Source of the DNA: Croceibacterium xixiisoli
GTDB taxonomy: Bacteria; Pseudomonadota; Alphaproteobacteria; Sphingomonadales; Sphingomonadaceae
Length of the DNA stretch: 64,000 bases
Direction of reading: 5' to 3'
NCBI RefSeq assembly: GCF_009827305.1
Contig: NZ_WTYJ01000004.1
Coordinates: forward strand, 62,001-126,000
A program made the position numbers and the translations under genes. Below are positions 34,861 to 42,870 of this stretch, piece by piece. The stretch's first letter is position 1; every line of letters begins with the position of its first letter. Below the pieces are notes generated by a model. That model searched no databases. It had not been told where the DNA came from and saw only the letters and a program-made list of their open reading frames with translations.

Positions 34861-34951
34861 GGAGCGGTGGCCGAGTGGTCGAAGGCGCACGCCTGGAAAG
34901 TGTGTATACGGCAAAACCGTATCGTGGGTTCGAATCCCACCCGCTCCGCCA
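34861..34951 (+). tRNA. tRNA-Ser(GGA)
   Basis: A complete class II tRNA. The acceptor stem is GGAGCGG with CCGCTCC, the D arm GCC..GGC, the anticodon arm CACGC-CTGGAAA-GTGTG with anticodon GGA, a long variable arm (ATACGG..CCGTAT) typical of serine tRNAs, and a T arm GTGGG-TTCGAAT-CCCAC. The CCA end is encoded. It reads UCC and UCU codons. No second copy of its 3' end (an att site) was found in the following 4 kb. Confidence 0.98.
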
Positions 34952-35014
34952 CTTATGGCATTCCCCCCTCATACACACACGTCTCCAGCCGTGCACACGC
35001 CTTGTCCTGGAGGG

Positions 35015-35800
35015 CTATTTGGTCTCCGCCCTGCCGTCTGGATATTCCGTCCGCCGTCTTGTCCAGGGCCCTGTTTCATTGCGTCCAAGGGGCGCGCGGT
35101 CGAGCCAGGAATACATGGCCCAGATCGGATCCACTCCGCGCGCATAGGTGGAATAGGCATGATAGACCTCGCCTCCCTGAAGCGCAAAGGTGCTGAGTCC
35201 CGGCCGATCCCTCAAATAGCTGGCGACATCCGTGCCCGAGGCCCTGGCAAAGTGGCGTTCCGCTTCATGGCCACCGCCTTCCTTGCCTTCGCGCCATGGC
35301 CCGGACGGGTCGGGTGAATAATTGTAGACGATCTGGCCATCACGCTGCTCGTCCTCACTGAACCAGACACCGAAATCCCGATTGAAGTCATTTCCATGCG
35401 ATGATGCCCATGGGAAAGACCAGTCCATCCGCTCGCGATAGGTAAGCAGTCTGTCCAGTGGTGCCTTCGATACCGCCCAGAGCATGACATCATGGCCCGC
35501 CAGATGGGGCGCAATGCCGTTGAAACCGTCGGCGATGGACGAGCAGGAGACGCAGCCGGAACCGAAATTCTCTCCGAACATGAAATGATAGACCATCAGT
35601 TGGGATCGTCCCTGGAACAAGTCCCTGAGCGTCATCTCCCCTTGCTCGGTTGCGAACCGATAGTCTTTGTCGATCTTGACCCACGGCAATTCCTGACGCT
35701 GGCGTGCCACGGCGTCAGACTGCTTCATCAGGTTCTTTTCTGCGGCCAGAAGCCGCAGCCGGGCCTCCATCCATCGTTCACGTCCGCTGGTTTCGTGCAT
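35015..35800 (-). CDS. DUF899-family thioredoxin-like protein
   Basis: A 261-residue protein of the DUF899 group: LPWVKIDKDYRFATEQGEMTLRDLF, LMVYHFMFGENFGSGCVSCSSIADGFNG (the Cys-x-x-Cys pair), MLWAVSKAPLDRLLTYRERMDWSFPWASS and NDFNRDFGVWF. These proteins have a thioredoxin fold and are often annotated as dithiol-disulfide isomerases, but no reaction is proven. The start at 35800 has a strong AAAGGAGG upstream. The gene for a small membrane protein precedes it by 28 bases on the same strand and is likely in the same transcript. Confidence 0.88.
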   Translation of the reverse strand: MHETSGRERWMEARLRLLAAEKNLMKQSDAVARQRQELPWVKIDKDYRFATEQGEMTLRDLFQGRSQLMVYHFMFGENFGSGCVSCSSIADGFNGIAPHLAGHDVMLWAVSKAPLDRLLTYRERMDWSFPWASSHGNDFNRDFGVWFSEDEQRDGQIVYNYSPDPSGPWREGKEGGGHEAERHFARASGTDVASYLRDRPGLSTFALQGGEVYHAYSTYARGVDPIWAMYSWLDRAPLGRNETGPWTRRRTEYPDGRAETK

Positions 35801-35828
35801 CCGTCGCCTCCTTTCGCATTTGCCGAGA

Positions 35829-36095
35829 TTAATCTGCCCCGGTAACATCGTGTGAGTGACATATCCGGCGCGATGCCCCCATCAGCCGAATCCAGGCGGG
35901 AAGGTGAAAGATGCTCATCAGCCCATACATGCCCCCCATGCCTGCGATTGCGCGGAACAGCGGGGCGTTGCCGCCACATATCGAGGCGGTCGCGGACGGG
36001 GCAAACGCGACCAGACATGCCATCGCGGCGAAGGTCGGCGACGCCATGAGAGAGATTATGGTTGCGGCTCGCTCGCAAAATGGTCGAACAATCAT
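35829..36095 (-). CDS. Small membrane protein of unknown function
   Basis: An 88-residue protein with two or three hydrophobic stretches (about 12-35 and 45-70: IISLMASPTFAAMACLVAFAPSA and AIAGMGGMYGLMSIFHLPAWI). No family is recognised. It sits between the DUF899 gene and a divergent regulator, 95 bases from the regulator start, and is probably co-transcribed with DUF899. The hydrophobic pattern and position support a real gene; the precise start is uncertain because an upstream in-frame Met also exists. Confidence 0.5.
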   Translation of the reverse strand: MIVRPFCERAATIISLMASPTFAAMACLVAFAPSATASICGGNAPLFRAIAGMGGMYGLMSIFHLPAWIRLMGASRRICHSHDVTGAD

Positions 36096-36190
36096 GTCAT
36101 CTCTGGCCCTTATGCAGGCACCCGTGGGTGCCAATGCCACATCTTGACGCCGGGCAGGCGGTCCAAGGGAGTGACAATTTTGGCGAGGCT

Positions 36191-37417
36191 ATGTTGAACT
36201 CGCACAAGGAAGCCGCGCTCGCACTGGATGCGGGGGACGTCATTGGCGCCCTGCAAAGGGTCGCGTTGCGCGATGACCCGGTCAGTCTTGGCATTCGCGG
36301 CACGGCCATGGCACGCATCGGCGATCTCGACCGAGCCCGCAGCCTTTTAAGGCAGGCCGAACGGGGATTGGCGGCTGCCGACAGGCTAGCCCATGCCCGA
36401 TGCGTTCTGGCGCAGGCGGAAGTGCAACTCGCTCTGCGGGATGGAGGGTGGCCCGCATCGCGGCTCGGCAAGGCCTATGCGACCTTTCTTGCCCATGGTG
36501 ACTTGTGGAATGCAGCCTATCTGAAGCTGGTCGAGGCGCGACGTGCCATTCTCTGGAATCACCTCGACGCCGCCGAAGGCTTTCTCGCCGAGCATCAGGA
36601 TGATCGTCATCCTGTGCTCAGCGCAGTGGCCGGCTTGCTGACCGCGCATATCTGCCTTCGAAGGCTCCGCATCGCCGAGGCGCGGGCAGCACTTGCGAAA
36701 GCTTTCATCGATCTGGGCCCACATGCGGCTGGACCATTGCGGTCCGAACTCCTTCACGCCGAAAAATTGCTTGAAGCGCCGGTTGCGGGCCGACGCGGCG
36801 AAAGGCGTGTCGTTCCAGTTACGCCGGATGCGCTCAGGGTTCTGAACCGCGACAACATCCTGATCGTCGATGGAACACGCCTGGGGGTTCGGCTTCAAGC
36901 CAGTGTCGTTTCGCTTGTTTCGCGACCGGTGCTCTTCTCGCTTCTGACAAGCCTGGCCACGGCCTGGCCAGCGGCAGGCTTGCGGTCCGATCTTATCCGG
37001 ACAGCCTTTGGCAGTCGGCACGTCGATGAATCTCATCGCGTGCGCCTGCGCATGGAGATGATGCGGATGCGTCGTGCGCTGGGAAACCTCTGCAATGTCA
37101 TCGCAACGGCCGATGGCTACCGGCTGGACCCTCTGCACGGAGCGTCCGTGGTTCTGCTGGAACCGTTGGTCGGCACGCGGCACCCACAGATCATGGCGCT
37201 TCTCGGCGACGGGGAAGCATGGTCAAGCCGTGCGATCGCTGAAGCTGCAGGCTCCAGCCGTCGTTCGGTCCAGAGAGCGTTGGAGGCGTTGCGCCGTGAT
37301 GGACTTGTGCTTTCGCAGGGTGGCGGTCCCTCGCATCGCTGGCGCACATCGCCAGTCGATCCCATCACGACGCCGATGTTACTCCCCCAGTCGGGTCCGC
37401 CAACGGTACGAGATTGA
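36191..37417 (+). CDS. TPR-like transcriptional regulator with C-terminal helix-turn-helix
   Basis: A 408-residue protein. Residues 1-190 are helical repeats of tetratricopeptide type (AGDVIGALQRVALRDDP, IGDLDRARSLLRQAERGLAAADRLAHAR, IAEARAALAKAFIDLGPHA). The middle (about 215-320) resembles an OmpR/SARP-like winged region (LIVDGTRLGVRLQASVVSLVSRPVLFSLL). The end has a helix-turn-helix AIAEAAGSSRRSVQRALEALRRDGLV. It is likely a one-component regulator. The next gene, a beta-propeller protein, begins one base after its stop, so the pair works together. Divergent to it are the small membrane protein and DUF899 genes, its probable targets. Confidence 0.65.
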   Translation: MLNSHKEAALALDAGDVIGALQRVALRDDPVSLGIRGTAMARIGDLDRARSLLRQAERGLAAADRLAHARCVLAQAEVQLALRDGGWPASRLGKAYATFLAHGDLWNAAYLKLVEARRAILWNHLDAAEGFLAEHQDDRHPVLSAVAGLLTAHICLRRLRIAEARAALAKAFIDLGPHAAGPLRSELLHAEKLLEAPVAGRRGERRVVPVTPDALRVLNRDNILIVDGTRLGVRLQASVVSLVSRPVLFSLLTSLATAWPAAGLRSDLIRTAFGSRHVDESHRVRLRMEMMRMRRALGNLCNVIATADGYRLDPLHGASVVLLEPLVGTRHPQIMALLGDGEAWSSRAIAEAAGSSRRSVQRALEALRRDGLVLSQGGGPSHRWRTSPVDPITTPMLLPQSGPPTVRD

Positions 37418-37418
37418 G

Positions 37419-38051
37419 ATGGACAACAATGCCAAGATCCTGAGAATTCTCGCCCCCGGTCAAGGTGTCGCCCACATTCATGGCGTAAGCTATGATGGTT
37501 GCCATGTCTGGGCGGCCGCTGGCGATCGGCTGCTGGCCCTTGATCCAAAGCAAGGCGAGATAAGGAAGATTGTCAGCATTCCGGCTACAGCCGGGACAGC
37601 CTTCGATGGTCGGCATCTTTACCAGATTTCAGGGGGCCGCATCCGTGTCATCGACCATGAAACGGGCAAATGCGTCAGGGATTTTGCTGCCCCTCCCGGT
37701 GATGATTGTTCCGGAATGGCCTGGTCCGAAGGATCACTGTGGATCGGGCAATATGAAGGGCGTCGAATCCTGGAAGTCTCCCCGGAAAACGGGCGGGTTT
37801 TGCGAGAGATCGAGGTGGGCCGGCTCGTAACCGGGGTTACCTGGGCGGGCGATCAGTTATGGCATGGGAGCTGGGACGGGGAACGTGGAGCCCTCCACCA
37901 GTTTGATCCTGAGGCCGGGGAGACCCGCCGCACCATCAGAATGCCGGACGGTGTGCCGATCACCGGCGTAGAGGCCAACGGCGATGGGCAAGCGTTTTGC
38001 GGCGCGGGAGCGCAAGGGATCATCCATGTTGTCCAACTCGATGAGAAATAG
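37419..38051 (+). CDS. Vgb/SMP-30-like beta-propeller protein, cytosolic
   Basis: A 210-residue protein made of repeated ~40-residue blades: VAHIHGVSYDGCHVWAAAGDRLLALDPKQGEI, TAGTAFDGRHLYQISGGRIRVIDHETGK, CSGMAWSEGSLWIGQYEGRRILEVSPENGR, VTGVTWAGDQLWHGSWDGERGALHQFDPEAGE. This is the pattern of virginiamycin-B-lyase-like/glutaminyl-cyclase-like propellers, with about five blades. No signal peptide is seen. Coupled one base after the regulator stop, it may sense a ligand for it. Catalytic residues cannot be assigned. Confidence 0.7.
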   Translation: MDNNAKILRILAPGQGVAHIHGVSYDGCHVWAAAGDRLLALDPKQGEIRKIVSIPATAGTAFDGRHLYQISGGRIRVIDHETGKCVRDFAAPPGDDCSGMAWSEGSLWIGQYEGRRILEVSPENGRVLREIEVGRLVTGVTWAGDQLWHGSWDGERGALHQFDPEAGETRRTIRMPDGVPITGVEANGDGQAFCGAGAQGIIHVVQLDEK

Positions 38052-38207
38052 CCGGCGATTTGCATGAGCGGCACAAATCTTGGTGGATCGAAGGTTGGTC
38101 TCTGGATCGACATGACGCTCTGGCGCCCGCACTGATCCGAGGTCGGGTGCGTCGGCGGAACGAGGCAAGCCCAATCTCATTGGATATGCCGAAAAGGAGA
38201 GGTCGCG

Positions 38208-39083
38208 ATGCATATTGTCATGGGCGGTACGGGCCATGTCGGGTCGGAGACTGCCAAAGCGCTCCTCCGCGCTGGGCAAGAGGTCGGCATCGTAACCCGG
38301 CATCCCGAACGCGCCACAGCGCTTGGCGATGCCGGCGCCAGGATCATCAAGGCCGATGTCAACGACATCGCGTCGCTCCGCGCCGCCTTCAGCCTCGGAC
38401 GTCGTGCCTTCCTGCTCAACCCGCCCGGCGATACGAAGAAGGATAGCGACGCGATCGAGCGGCAGACGGTCGCGAACATCCTGGCGGCGCTCGATGGCTC
38501 GGGTCTGGAAAAGCTTGTCGCGGCGTCGGTCTCCGGTGCCCGGCCGGGCGAGAGGATCGGTGATCTCAGCGTCCTGTGGGAACTTGAGCAAGGGCTCGTG
38601 GCACAGCCCATTCCAGCGGCGATCAACGGCGCCGGTTACTACATGAGCAACTGGGATGCCCAGTTGGAAAGCGTGCGTCAGACCGGGGTGCTTGCGACCA
38701 TGTTTCCAGCGGATTTCAAATTGCCGATGGTTGCGCCGGCCGACCTCGGCAAGGCCGCAGCGGAACGGCTGATGTCGTCGAGCGAGGACATCGGCGTCCG
38801 TCCGATCGAAGGACCGGAACGCTATTCTTCGCAGGACGTCGCCGATGCCTTCGCCCGAGCACTTGGTCGCGACGTACGGGTCGAGGTCACGCCGCCAGGT
38901 CAAGTGAAGCAGGCTTTTCTCCAGCTGGGCTTCTCGGAAGAGGCGGCGGAATCCTATATGCGGATGACACACGCCACGATCAAGAACCGGTCCGAGGCTT
39001 CGAACGAAACCTGGCGCGGCGACATCACGCTCGAGGCTTATGTTCAGGCGTTGGCCGCCTCTATGGACAATCAACAGCGATAG
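38208..39083 (+). CDS. NmrA-family NAD(P)-binding protein
   Basis: A 291-residue atypical short-chain dehydrogenase. The N-terminal dinucleotide motif is GGTGHVGSETAKALL (G-x-x-G-x-x-G), followed by VTRHPERATAL and ADVNDIASLRAAF. Substrate-side blocks include GYYMSNWDAQLESV and YSSQDVADAFARALGRDV. NmrA-like proteins are redox sensors or quinone reductases (as YtfG/QorB) and often lack the catalytic Tyr-x-x-x-Lys, which is not obvious here. AAAGGAGAGG precedes the ATG. It stands alone downstream of the regulator-propeller pair. Confidence 0.88.
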   Translation: MHIVMGGTGHVGSETAKALLRAGQEVGIVTRHPERATALGDAGARIIKADVNDIASLRAAFSLGRRAFLLNPPGDTKKDSDAIERQTVANILAALDGSGLEKLVAASVSGARPGERIGDLSVLWELEQGLVAQPIPAAINGAGYYMSNWDAQLESVRQTGVLATMFPADFKLPMVAPADLGKAAAERLMSSSEDIGVRPIEGPERYSSQDVADAFARALGRDVRVEVTPPGQVKQAFLQLGFSEEAAESYMRMTHATIKNRSEASNETWRGDITLEAYVQALAASMDNQQR

Positions 39084-39448
39084 GTCTGTTCCGACCAGTT
39101 TACGCCCGATATTCCGCCGAAAATGCACGGGCTGGCCTTTCCAGCTTCTCGCCGATCCTTGAATAATCGACCAGCCGATCAGCTGCACCACCCGTGCCGC
39201 CGCTTCGGGGGGCACAGCCGCAAATGGTTTGCAGCCATAACAGAGCCGAACACGCTTGCGGGGCTTAGGTGATCCTCATGCGCGGAGCGGCGGCATCGGT
39301 TTTTCCGCTGTCGAGTCAGCCCATGCCAGAATGGCAAGGCGTTCGATGACGCGTCCGGCATCGAAATCGTCAAGCGCTGCTGGCCACGGGAATATCGCGC
39401 GCGGCAGGCGCCTGCAAAACGGACATCAATCGGCCAAATTTACCAAAA
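39084..39448. other. Gene-free stretch upstream of the first Crp/Fnr gene
   Basis: About 365 bases without a supportable gene. Both strands hold short open frames (one reads KRVRLCYGCKPFAAVPPEAAAR on the minus strand near 39180-39245), but none has a ribosome site or a recognised family. They may be relics of a lost gene. The stretch marks the boundary between the NmrA-type gene and the Crp/Fnr-linked cluster. Confidence 0.4.
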
Positions 39449-39462
39449 TTAACCTGCGTTAT
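39449..39462 (+). promoter_or_regulatory. Candidate Crp/Fnr-type box A (TTAAC-CTGC-GTTAT)
   Basis: A 14-bp dyad with the 5-4-5 spacing of Fnr/Crp-family sites, one mismatch from the perfect TTAAC-N4-GTTAA, 89 bases before the first Crp/Fnr gene. Closely matching copies occur at 42801-42814 and 46374-46387. Confidence 0.5.
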
Positions 39463-39551
39463 CACGAGTACGGCCGCCCTTGTGCAAGACGCCCGTTGAC
39501 GGCCCCGGGCCGTGTCTGGCGGATTTGCTTGTGCAACGGGATTGAACATTA

Positions 39552-40313
39552 ATGATCATGGAGAGATTTCTCAGGAACAATCGCGGCCATGCGCTGACAC
39601 AGGAAGAAAGAAAGGCGCTCGAAAGCGCAGTCAGTGAAATCAAGACACTCGCACCGCGCAAGACAATCGTTCGCGCCAGAGAAATACTGCACCAGAGCAC
39701 CTTCCTGATGGAAGGCACCATGTCGCGATACATCGATGATACGAATGGAGTTCGCCAGCTGGTGGCCATTCACTTCGCCGGCGATTTCGTCGATCTGCAC
39801 GCTTACCCTTTGGGCATACTGGATCACGATGTCGCCACCACGACAGAGGCCACGGTGGCCATCATTCCGCATGCTGCCCTGGGCAAGATCATTCGCGATC
39901 TGCCCCAGATCGCGCCCAAGCTCTGGTTTGCCACGCTCATCGATGCGGCGATCCATCGGGCGTGGCTGTTTCGTCTTGGCCGGCTCGATGCCGTGGGGCG
40001 GGTCGCGCATTTCCTGAGCGAAACCAATGCCAGGCTGATGTCCGCCGGGTTGAGCAACGGCCATCGGTATGCGCTGGGCCTGCGCCAGACCGATCTGGCG
40101 GAAATCTGCGGCCTGACCACTGTTCACGTCAATCGGGTCATGCGCAAATTGCGCGAAGATGGCCTGTGTGAATTCCGCTCATCCTGGGTCGATATCCCCG
40201 AACCTGCGCGACTGGCGGCCAGGGGGCAGTTCGACCCCCACTATCTCTATTTTGTCGATGAGAGGGGGGGCTCGCAGCGTACCTGTCCGTGGGGGCGGGA
40301 GCCTGCAGATTAG
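39552..40313 (+). CDS. Crp/Fnr-family transcriptional regulator (first of two)
   Basis: A 253-residue regulator: cyclic-nucleotide-binding-like beta-roll (about 30-130, LVAIHFAGDFVDLHAYPLGILDHDVATTTEATVAIIPHAAL) and a C-terminal Crp-type helix-turn-helix (LRQTDLAEICGLTTVHVNRVMRKLREDGL). The Fnr iron-sulphur cysteines are absent. Residues for cAMP contact are not evident, so the signal is unknown. The recognition helix GLTTVHVNR is identical to that of the second regulator at 45468-46199. It is close to the short Crp/Fnr proteins of alphaproteobacteria linked to stress genes. A matching 14-bp box lies 89 bases upstream. Confidence 0.92.
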   Translation: MIMERFLRNNRGHALTQEERKALESAVSEIKTLAPRKTIVRAREILHQSTFLMEGTMSRYIDDTNGVRQLVAIHFAGDFVDLHAYPLGILDHDVATTTEATVAIIPHAALGKIIRDLPQIAPKLWFATLIDAAIHRAWLFRLGRLDAVGRVAHFLSETNARLMSAGLSNGHRYALGLRQTDLAEICGLTTVHVNRVMRKLREDGLCEFRSSWVDIPEPARLAARGQFDPHYLYFVDERGGSQRTCPWGREPAD

Positions 40314-40320
40314 TCGCTGG

Positions 40321-40397
40321 AAACAAAAGAAAATAGAGCAATTTCTAAGCAGGTGGAATCACCTGCTGACCCGGAAATTGCGGCAAACAAAAGAAAA
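40321..40397. repeat. Nested inverted repeat between 13-bp direct repeats
   Basis: The direct repeat AAACAAAAGAAAA occurs at 40321-40333 and 40385-40397. Between them lies an inner hairpin AGCAGGTG-GAAT-CACCTGCT (40348-40367) inside outer arms CAATTTC (40339-40345) and GAAATTG (40374-40380). It fills most of the gap between the converging first Crp/Fnr gene and the fused glycosyltransferase gene. It may act as a terminator or small RNA; the matching direct repeats are not needed for a terminator. Confidence 0.6.
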
Positions 40398-40456
40398 CAG
40401 GACGAAGATTCGATGCAGGCGATATTGCCGGGGAGAACTCCCCCCGGCTTAGAGGT

Positions 40457-42724
40457 TCATTCTGCCGCGATGGGCTGATCGATCATGGCTTCTTCCTCTC
40501 GAACCTGGGCGATGTGGCGCCGGTATTTTGCCAACGCCTGACCGACGACCTGATCCATATTGTAATAGCGATAGGTTGCCAGCCTTCCCACGAACAGCAC
40601 GTCGGGCGTTGATGCAGCTAAATCTTCATAACGCCTGAACAGCGCCTGGTTTTCCGGCCGCGGTATGGGATAATAAGGGTCCCCCTCTGCGCACGGATAT
40701 TCATAGGTTATGCTGGTCTTTTCCGCGACCTGCCCGGTCAGATGCTTGTATTCGGTCACCCGTGTGAACCGGACATCTTCTGCCGGATAGTTGATCACCG
40801 CGACCGGCTGCAGCCATTCCTGGTCCAGCGTCACATGGCGGAATTCCAGTGATCGATAAGGCAGCTTGCCGAAACAATGATTGAAATACTCGTCGATCGG
40901 GCCGGTGAACACCAGCCGGTCAAAATGCACCTGCTTGCGGATATCGTCGAAATCCACTCCCAGCCGGATATCGATCAGCGGATGATCGAGCATGGCGTTG
41001 AACATGGCGGTGTAGCCATCCGCTGGCATGGCCTGGAAGCTATCGGTAAAATACCGGTCATCGGTGTTGGTCCGGGTCGGAACCCGTGCGGTAACCGATT
41101 TGTCCAATTCGGACGGATCCATCCCCCATTGCTTGCGCGTATAGCCACGAAAAAAGGCTTCGTAGAGTTCGCGCCCGACCTTTGAAATCACCACATCGGC
41201 CGATGTCACCAGCGGTTCGACAGGCTCTGCCCGTTGCGCCAGGAAATCCTCTGCCTCCGCCTCGGTCTGCAAATTCAGCCCATACAACCGGTTCAGCGTT
41301 GTCCGGTTGATCGGCATCGGCACCTGCATGCCGCCCAGGTCCGCCAGCACCCTGTGCTCATAGGGTCGCCATTCCGTAAACTGCGACAGATAGTCGACGA
41401 TATCCTGACTGTTCGTGTGGAATATGTGCGGGCCATAGCGGTGCACCATGATTCCCGCCTCATCCGGGTGGTCATGGGCATTGCCACCGATAAGGTCGCG
41501 TCGGTCGATCACCAGCACACGCTTGCCGCCATCCCGGGCCAGCCGTTCGGCCATCACTGCGCCGGCAAAACCGGCGCCGACCACCAGATAGTCGTAGAAT
41601 TCCATCGGCGCCGCATCGGATTTGCCGGTGACCTCGTCGATCAGGGCCCGCATCGCGCTGCCGACGGCCAGCCAGCTTTGCCCCGCAAGCGCGGCATCGG
41701 CTTCCTGACGCCAATGGGTCGTTGCGCTGTCCCGCTGAATGGCCAGCGCCCGTTCGCAGGCGGCGACAAAGCCTTCGGCCGTGTCGGCAATCATCACCGC
41801 GCTCAAATGCCCGTAATGGCGTACGACATCGGCAATCGGTGTCGACACTACGGGCAGGCCGGCGGCGAGATATTCAGGGGTCTTGGTAGGGGAAATATAC
41901 CGTGTCGCGGCATTGATGGCGAAGGGCATCAGCGCAACATCCCACCCGCCGGCATAGGCGGGCAACTGATCATAGGTCTTGCCGCCCAGATAGGCGATAT
42001 TCGGCCTTTCGGGCAGTTCGGACGGGTCGATCTTGACCACCGGCCCGACCATCACGATCGACCATTCGGGCCTGGCGTCGGCAATGGCGGCCAGCAGGTC
42101 GAGGTCCATCCGTTCGTCGATGACCCCGTAAAAGCCCAGCCGGGGGCGGGGCAATTCGGCCTGGTCTGCCGGATCAGCCCCGACCTGCCGTGCTTGGGCG
42201 AAATGCGCCACATCCACGCTGGAAGGGAATGCATGCACCGAACGGTGAAGGGGGCGCTTGGCTTCGTAGAGGCTGTATCCTCCGGTGAAGACCAGATCGG
42301 CTGCGGCCAGCAGTTCCGCCTCGAGATCGGCCAGATCGGGCGGCGCGAAGCGGAAATTCGCCAGTTCGTCCATGCAGTCGTAGACCGTGCAATCCGCCTG
42401 CAGATGCCGCGAAAAAACCAGCATCATGGGTGTGTAATACCACCGTACCAACGGGCGGGGCGCGCCAGACAGGCATTCGTCCAGCAGCGCCTGCAATGCC
42501 TGCGCACCGGCTTCGCGCGTCAGGCCTTCGGGCAGATGCGGCACCACCACCTCGATATTGGCCGCCGGGCTGTAGCTTTCTATCCTGGGCTTGGCCCCCG
42601 GATCTTCGAAGATGGGTTCTTCCCAGAAAATGACCTGCTGTGTGTGCGCCATGATAGACATGAGATGTTGGGGGCGCTGGAACACGAAATCCCAGCGCAG
42701 ATGCGAAAAACACACCAGCGTCAT
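40457..42724 (-). CDS. Fusion of a glycosyltransferase and UDP-galactopyranose mutase
   Basis: A 755-residue two-enzyme protein. Residues 1-370 are a GT-B glycosyltransferase-like half (WDFVFQRPQHLM at the start, RLGFYGVIDERMDLDLLAAIA, and the nucleotide-sugar end ISPTKTPEYLAAGLPVVSTP). Residues ~374-740 are a full UDP-galactopyranose mutase: FAD motif VVGAGFAGAVMAERLA, YGPHIFHTNSQDIVDYLSQFTEW, FFRGYTRKQWG, VPTRTNTDDRYF and the late YRYYNMDQVVGQAL. The mutase converts UDP-Galp to UDP-Galf, which the other half could then transfer, although its donor is not known. The gene is divergent from the fused GH1-RmlD gene, with a candidate Crp/Fnr box between. Confidence 0.93.
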   Translation of the reverse strand: MTLVCFSHLRWDFVFQRPQHLMSIMAHTQQVIFWEEPIFEDPGAKPRIESYSPAANIEVVVPHLPEGLTREAGAQALQALLDECLSGAPRPLVRWYYTPMMLVFSRHLQADCTVYDCMDELANFRFAPPDLADLEAELLAAADLVFTGGYSLYEAKRPLHRSVHAFPSSVDVAHFAQARQVGADPADQAELPRPRLGFYGVIDERMDLDLLAAIADARPEWSIVMVGPVVKIDPSELPERPNIAYLGGKTYDQLPAYAGGWDVALMPFAINAATRYISPTKTPEYLAAGLPVVSTPIADVVRHYGHLSAVMIADTAEGFVAACERALAIQRDSATTHWRQEADAALAGQSWLAVGSAMRALIDEVTGKSDAAPMEFYDYLVVGAGFAGAVMAERLARDGGKRVLVIDRRDLIGGNAHDHPDEAGIMVHRYGPHIFHTNSQDIVDYLSQFTEWRPYEHRVLADLGGMQVPMPINRTTLNRLYGLNLQTEAEAEDFLAQRAEPVEPLVTSADVVISKVGRELYEAFFRGYTRKQWGMDPSELDKSVTARVPTRTNTDDRYFTDSFQAMPADGYTAMFNAMLDHPLIDIRLGVDFDDIRKQVHFDRLVFTGPIDEYFNHCFGKLPYRSLEFRHVTLDQEWLQPVAVINYPAEDVRFTRVTEYKHLTGQVAEKTSITYEYPCAEGDPYYPIPRPENQALFRRYEDLAASTPDVLFVGRLATYRYYNMDQVVGQALAKYRRHIAQVREEEAMIDQPIAAE

Positions 42725-42800
42725 TTGGTTGGACCTTCGAAAAGTAACGATGTCCCGAAAACGCGACCAAACGTTTTACGCTCCCTTTCAGTGTCCGATA

Positions 42801-42814
42801 TTAACACTTGTTAT
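42801..42814. promoter_or_regulatory. Candidate Crp/Fnr-type box B (TTAAC-ACTT-GTTAT)
   Basis: It lies in the divergent promoter region between the two fused sugar-enzyme genes, 76 bases before one and 56 before the other. It shares ATTAAC-N4-GTTAT with box A at 39449. A second inverted repeat, AAAACG-N8-CGTTTT, is at 42758-42777 nearby. Confidence 0.5.
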
Positions 42815-42870
42815 GACGATTTTCAGGCGGATAGCGCTGCGTTCTGTTGTTGGTGGCGTTAAGTCGGATC

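Noticed and set aside
39179-39373. Small gene on the minus strand between the NmrA-type and Crp/Fnr genes
   Set aside because: No ribosome site, no recognised residues, and overlapping frames on both strands are equally good; treated as non-coding.
34952-39550. Integrated element using tRNA-Ser as attachment site
   Set aside because: There is no integrase and no second copy of the tRNA 3' end in the next 4.6 kb.
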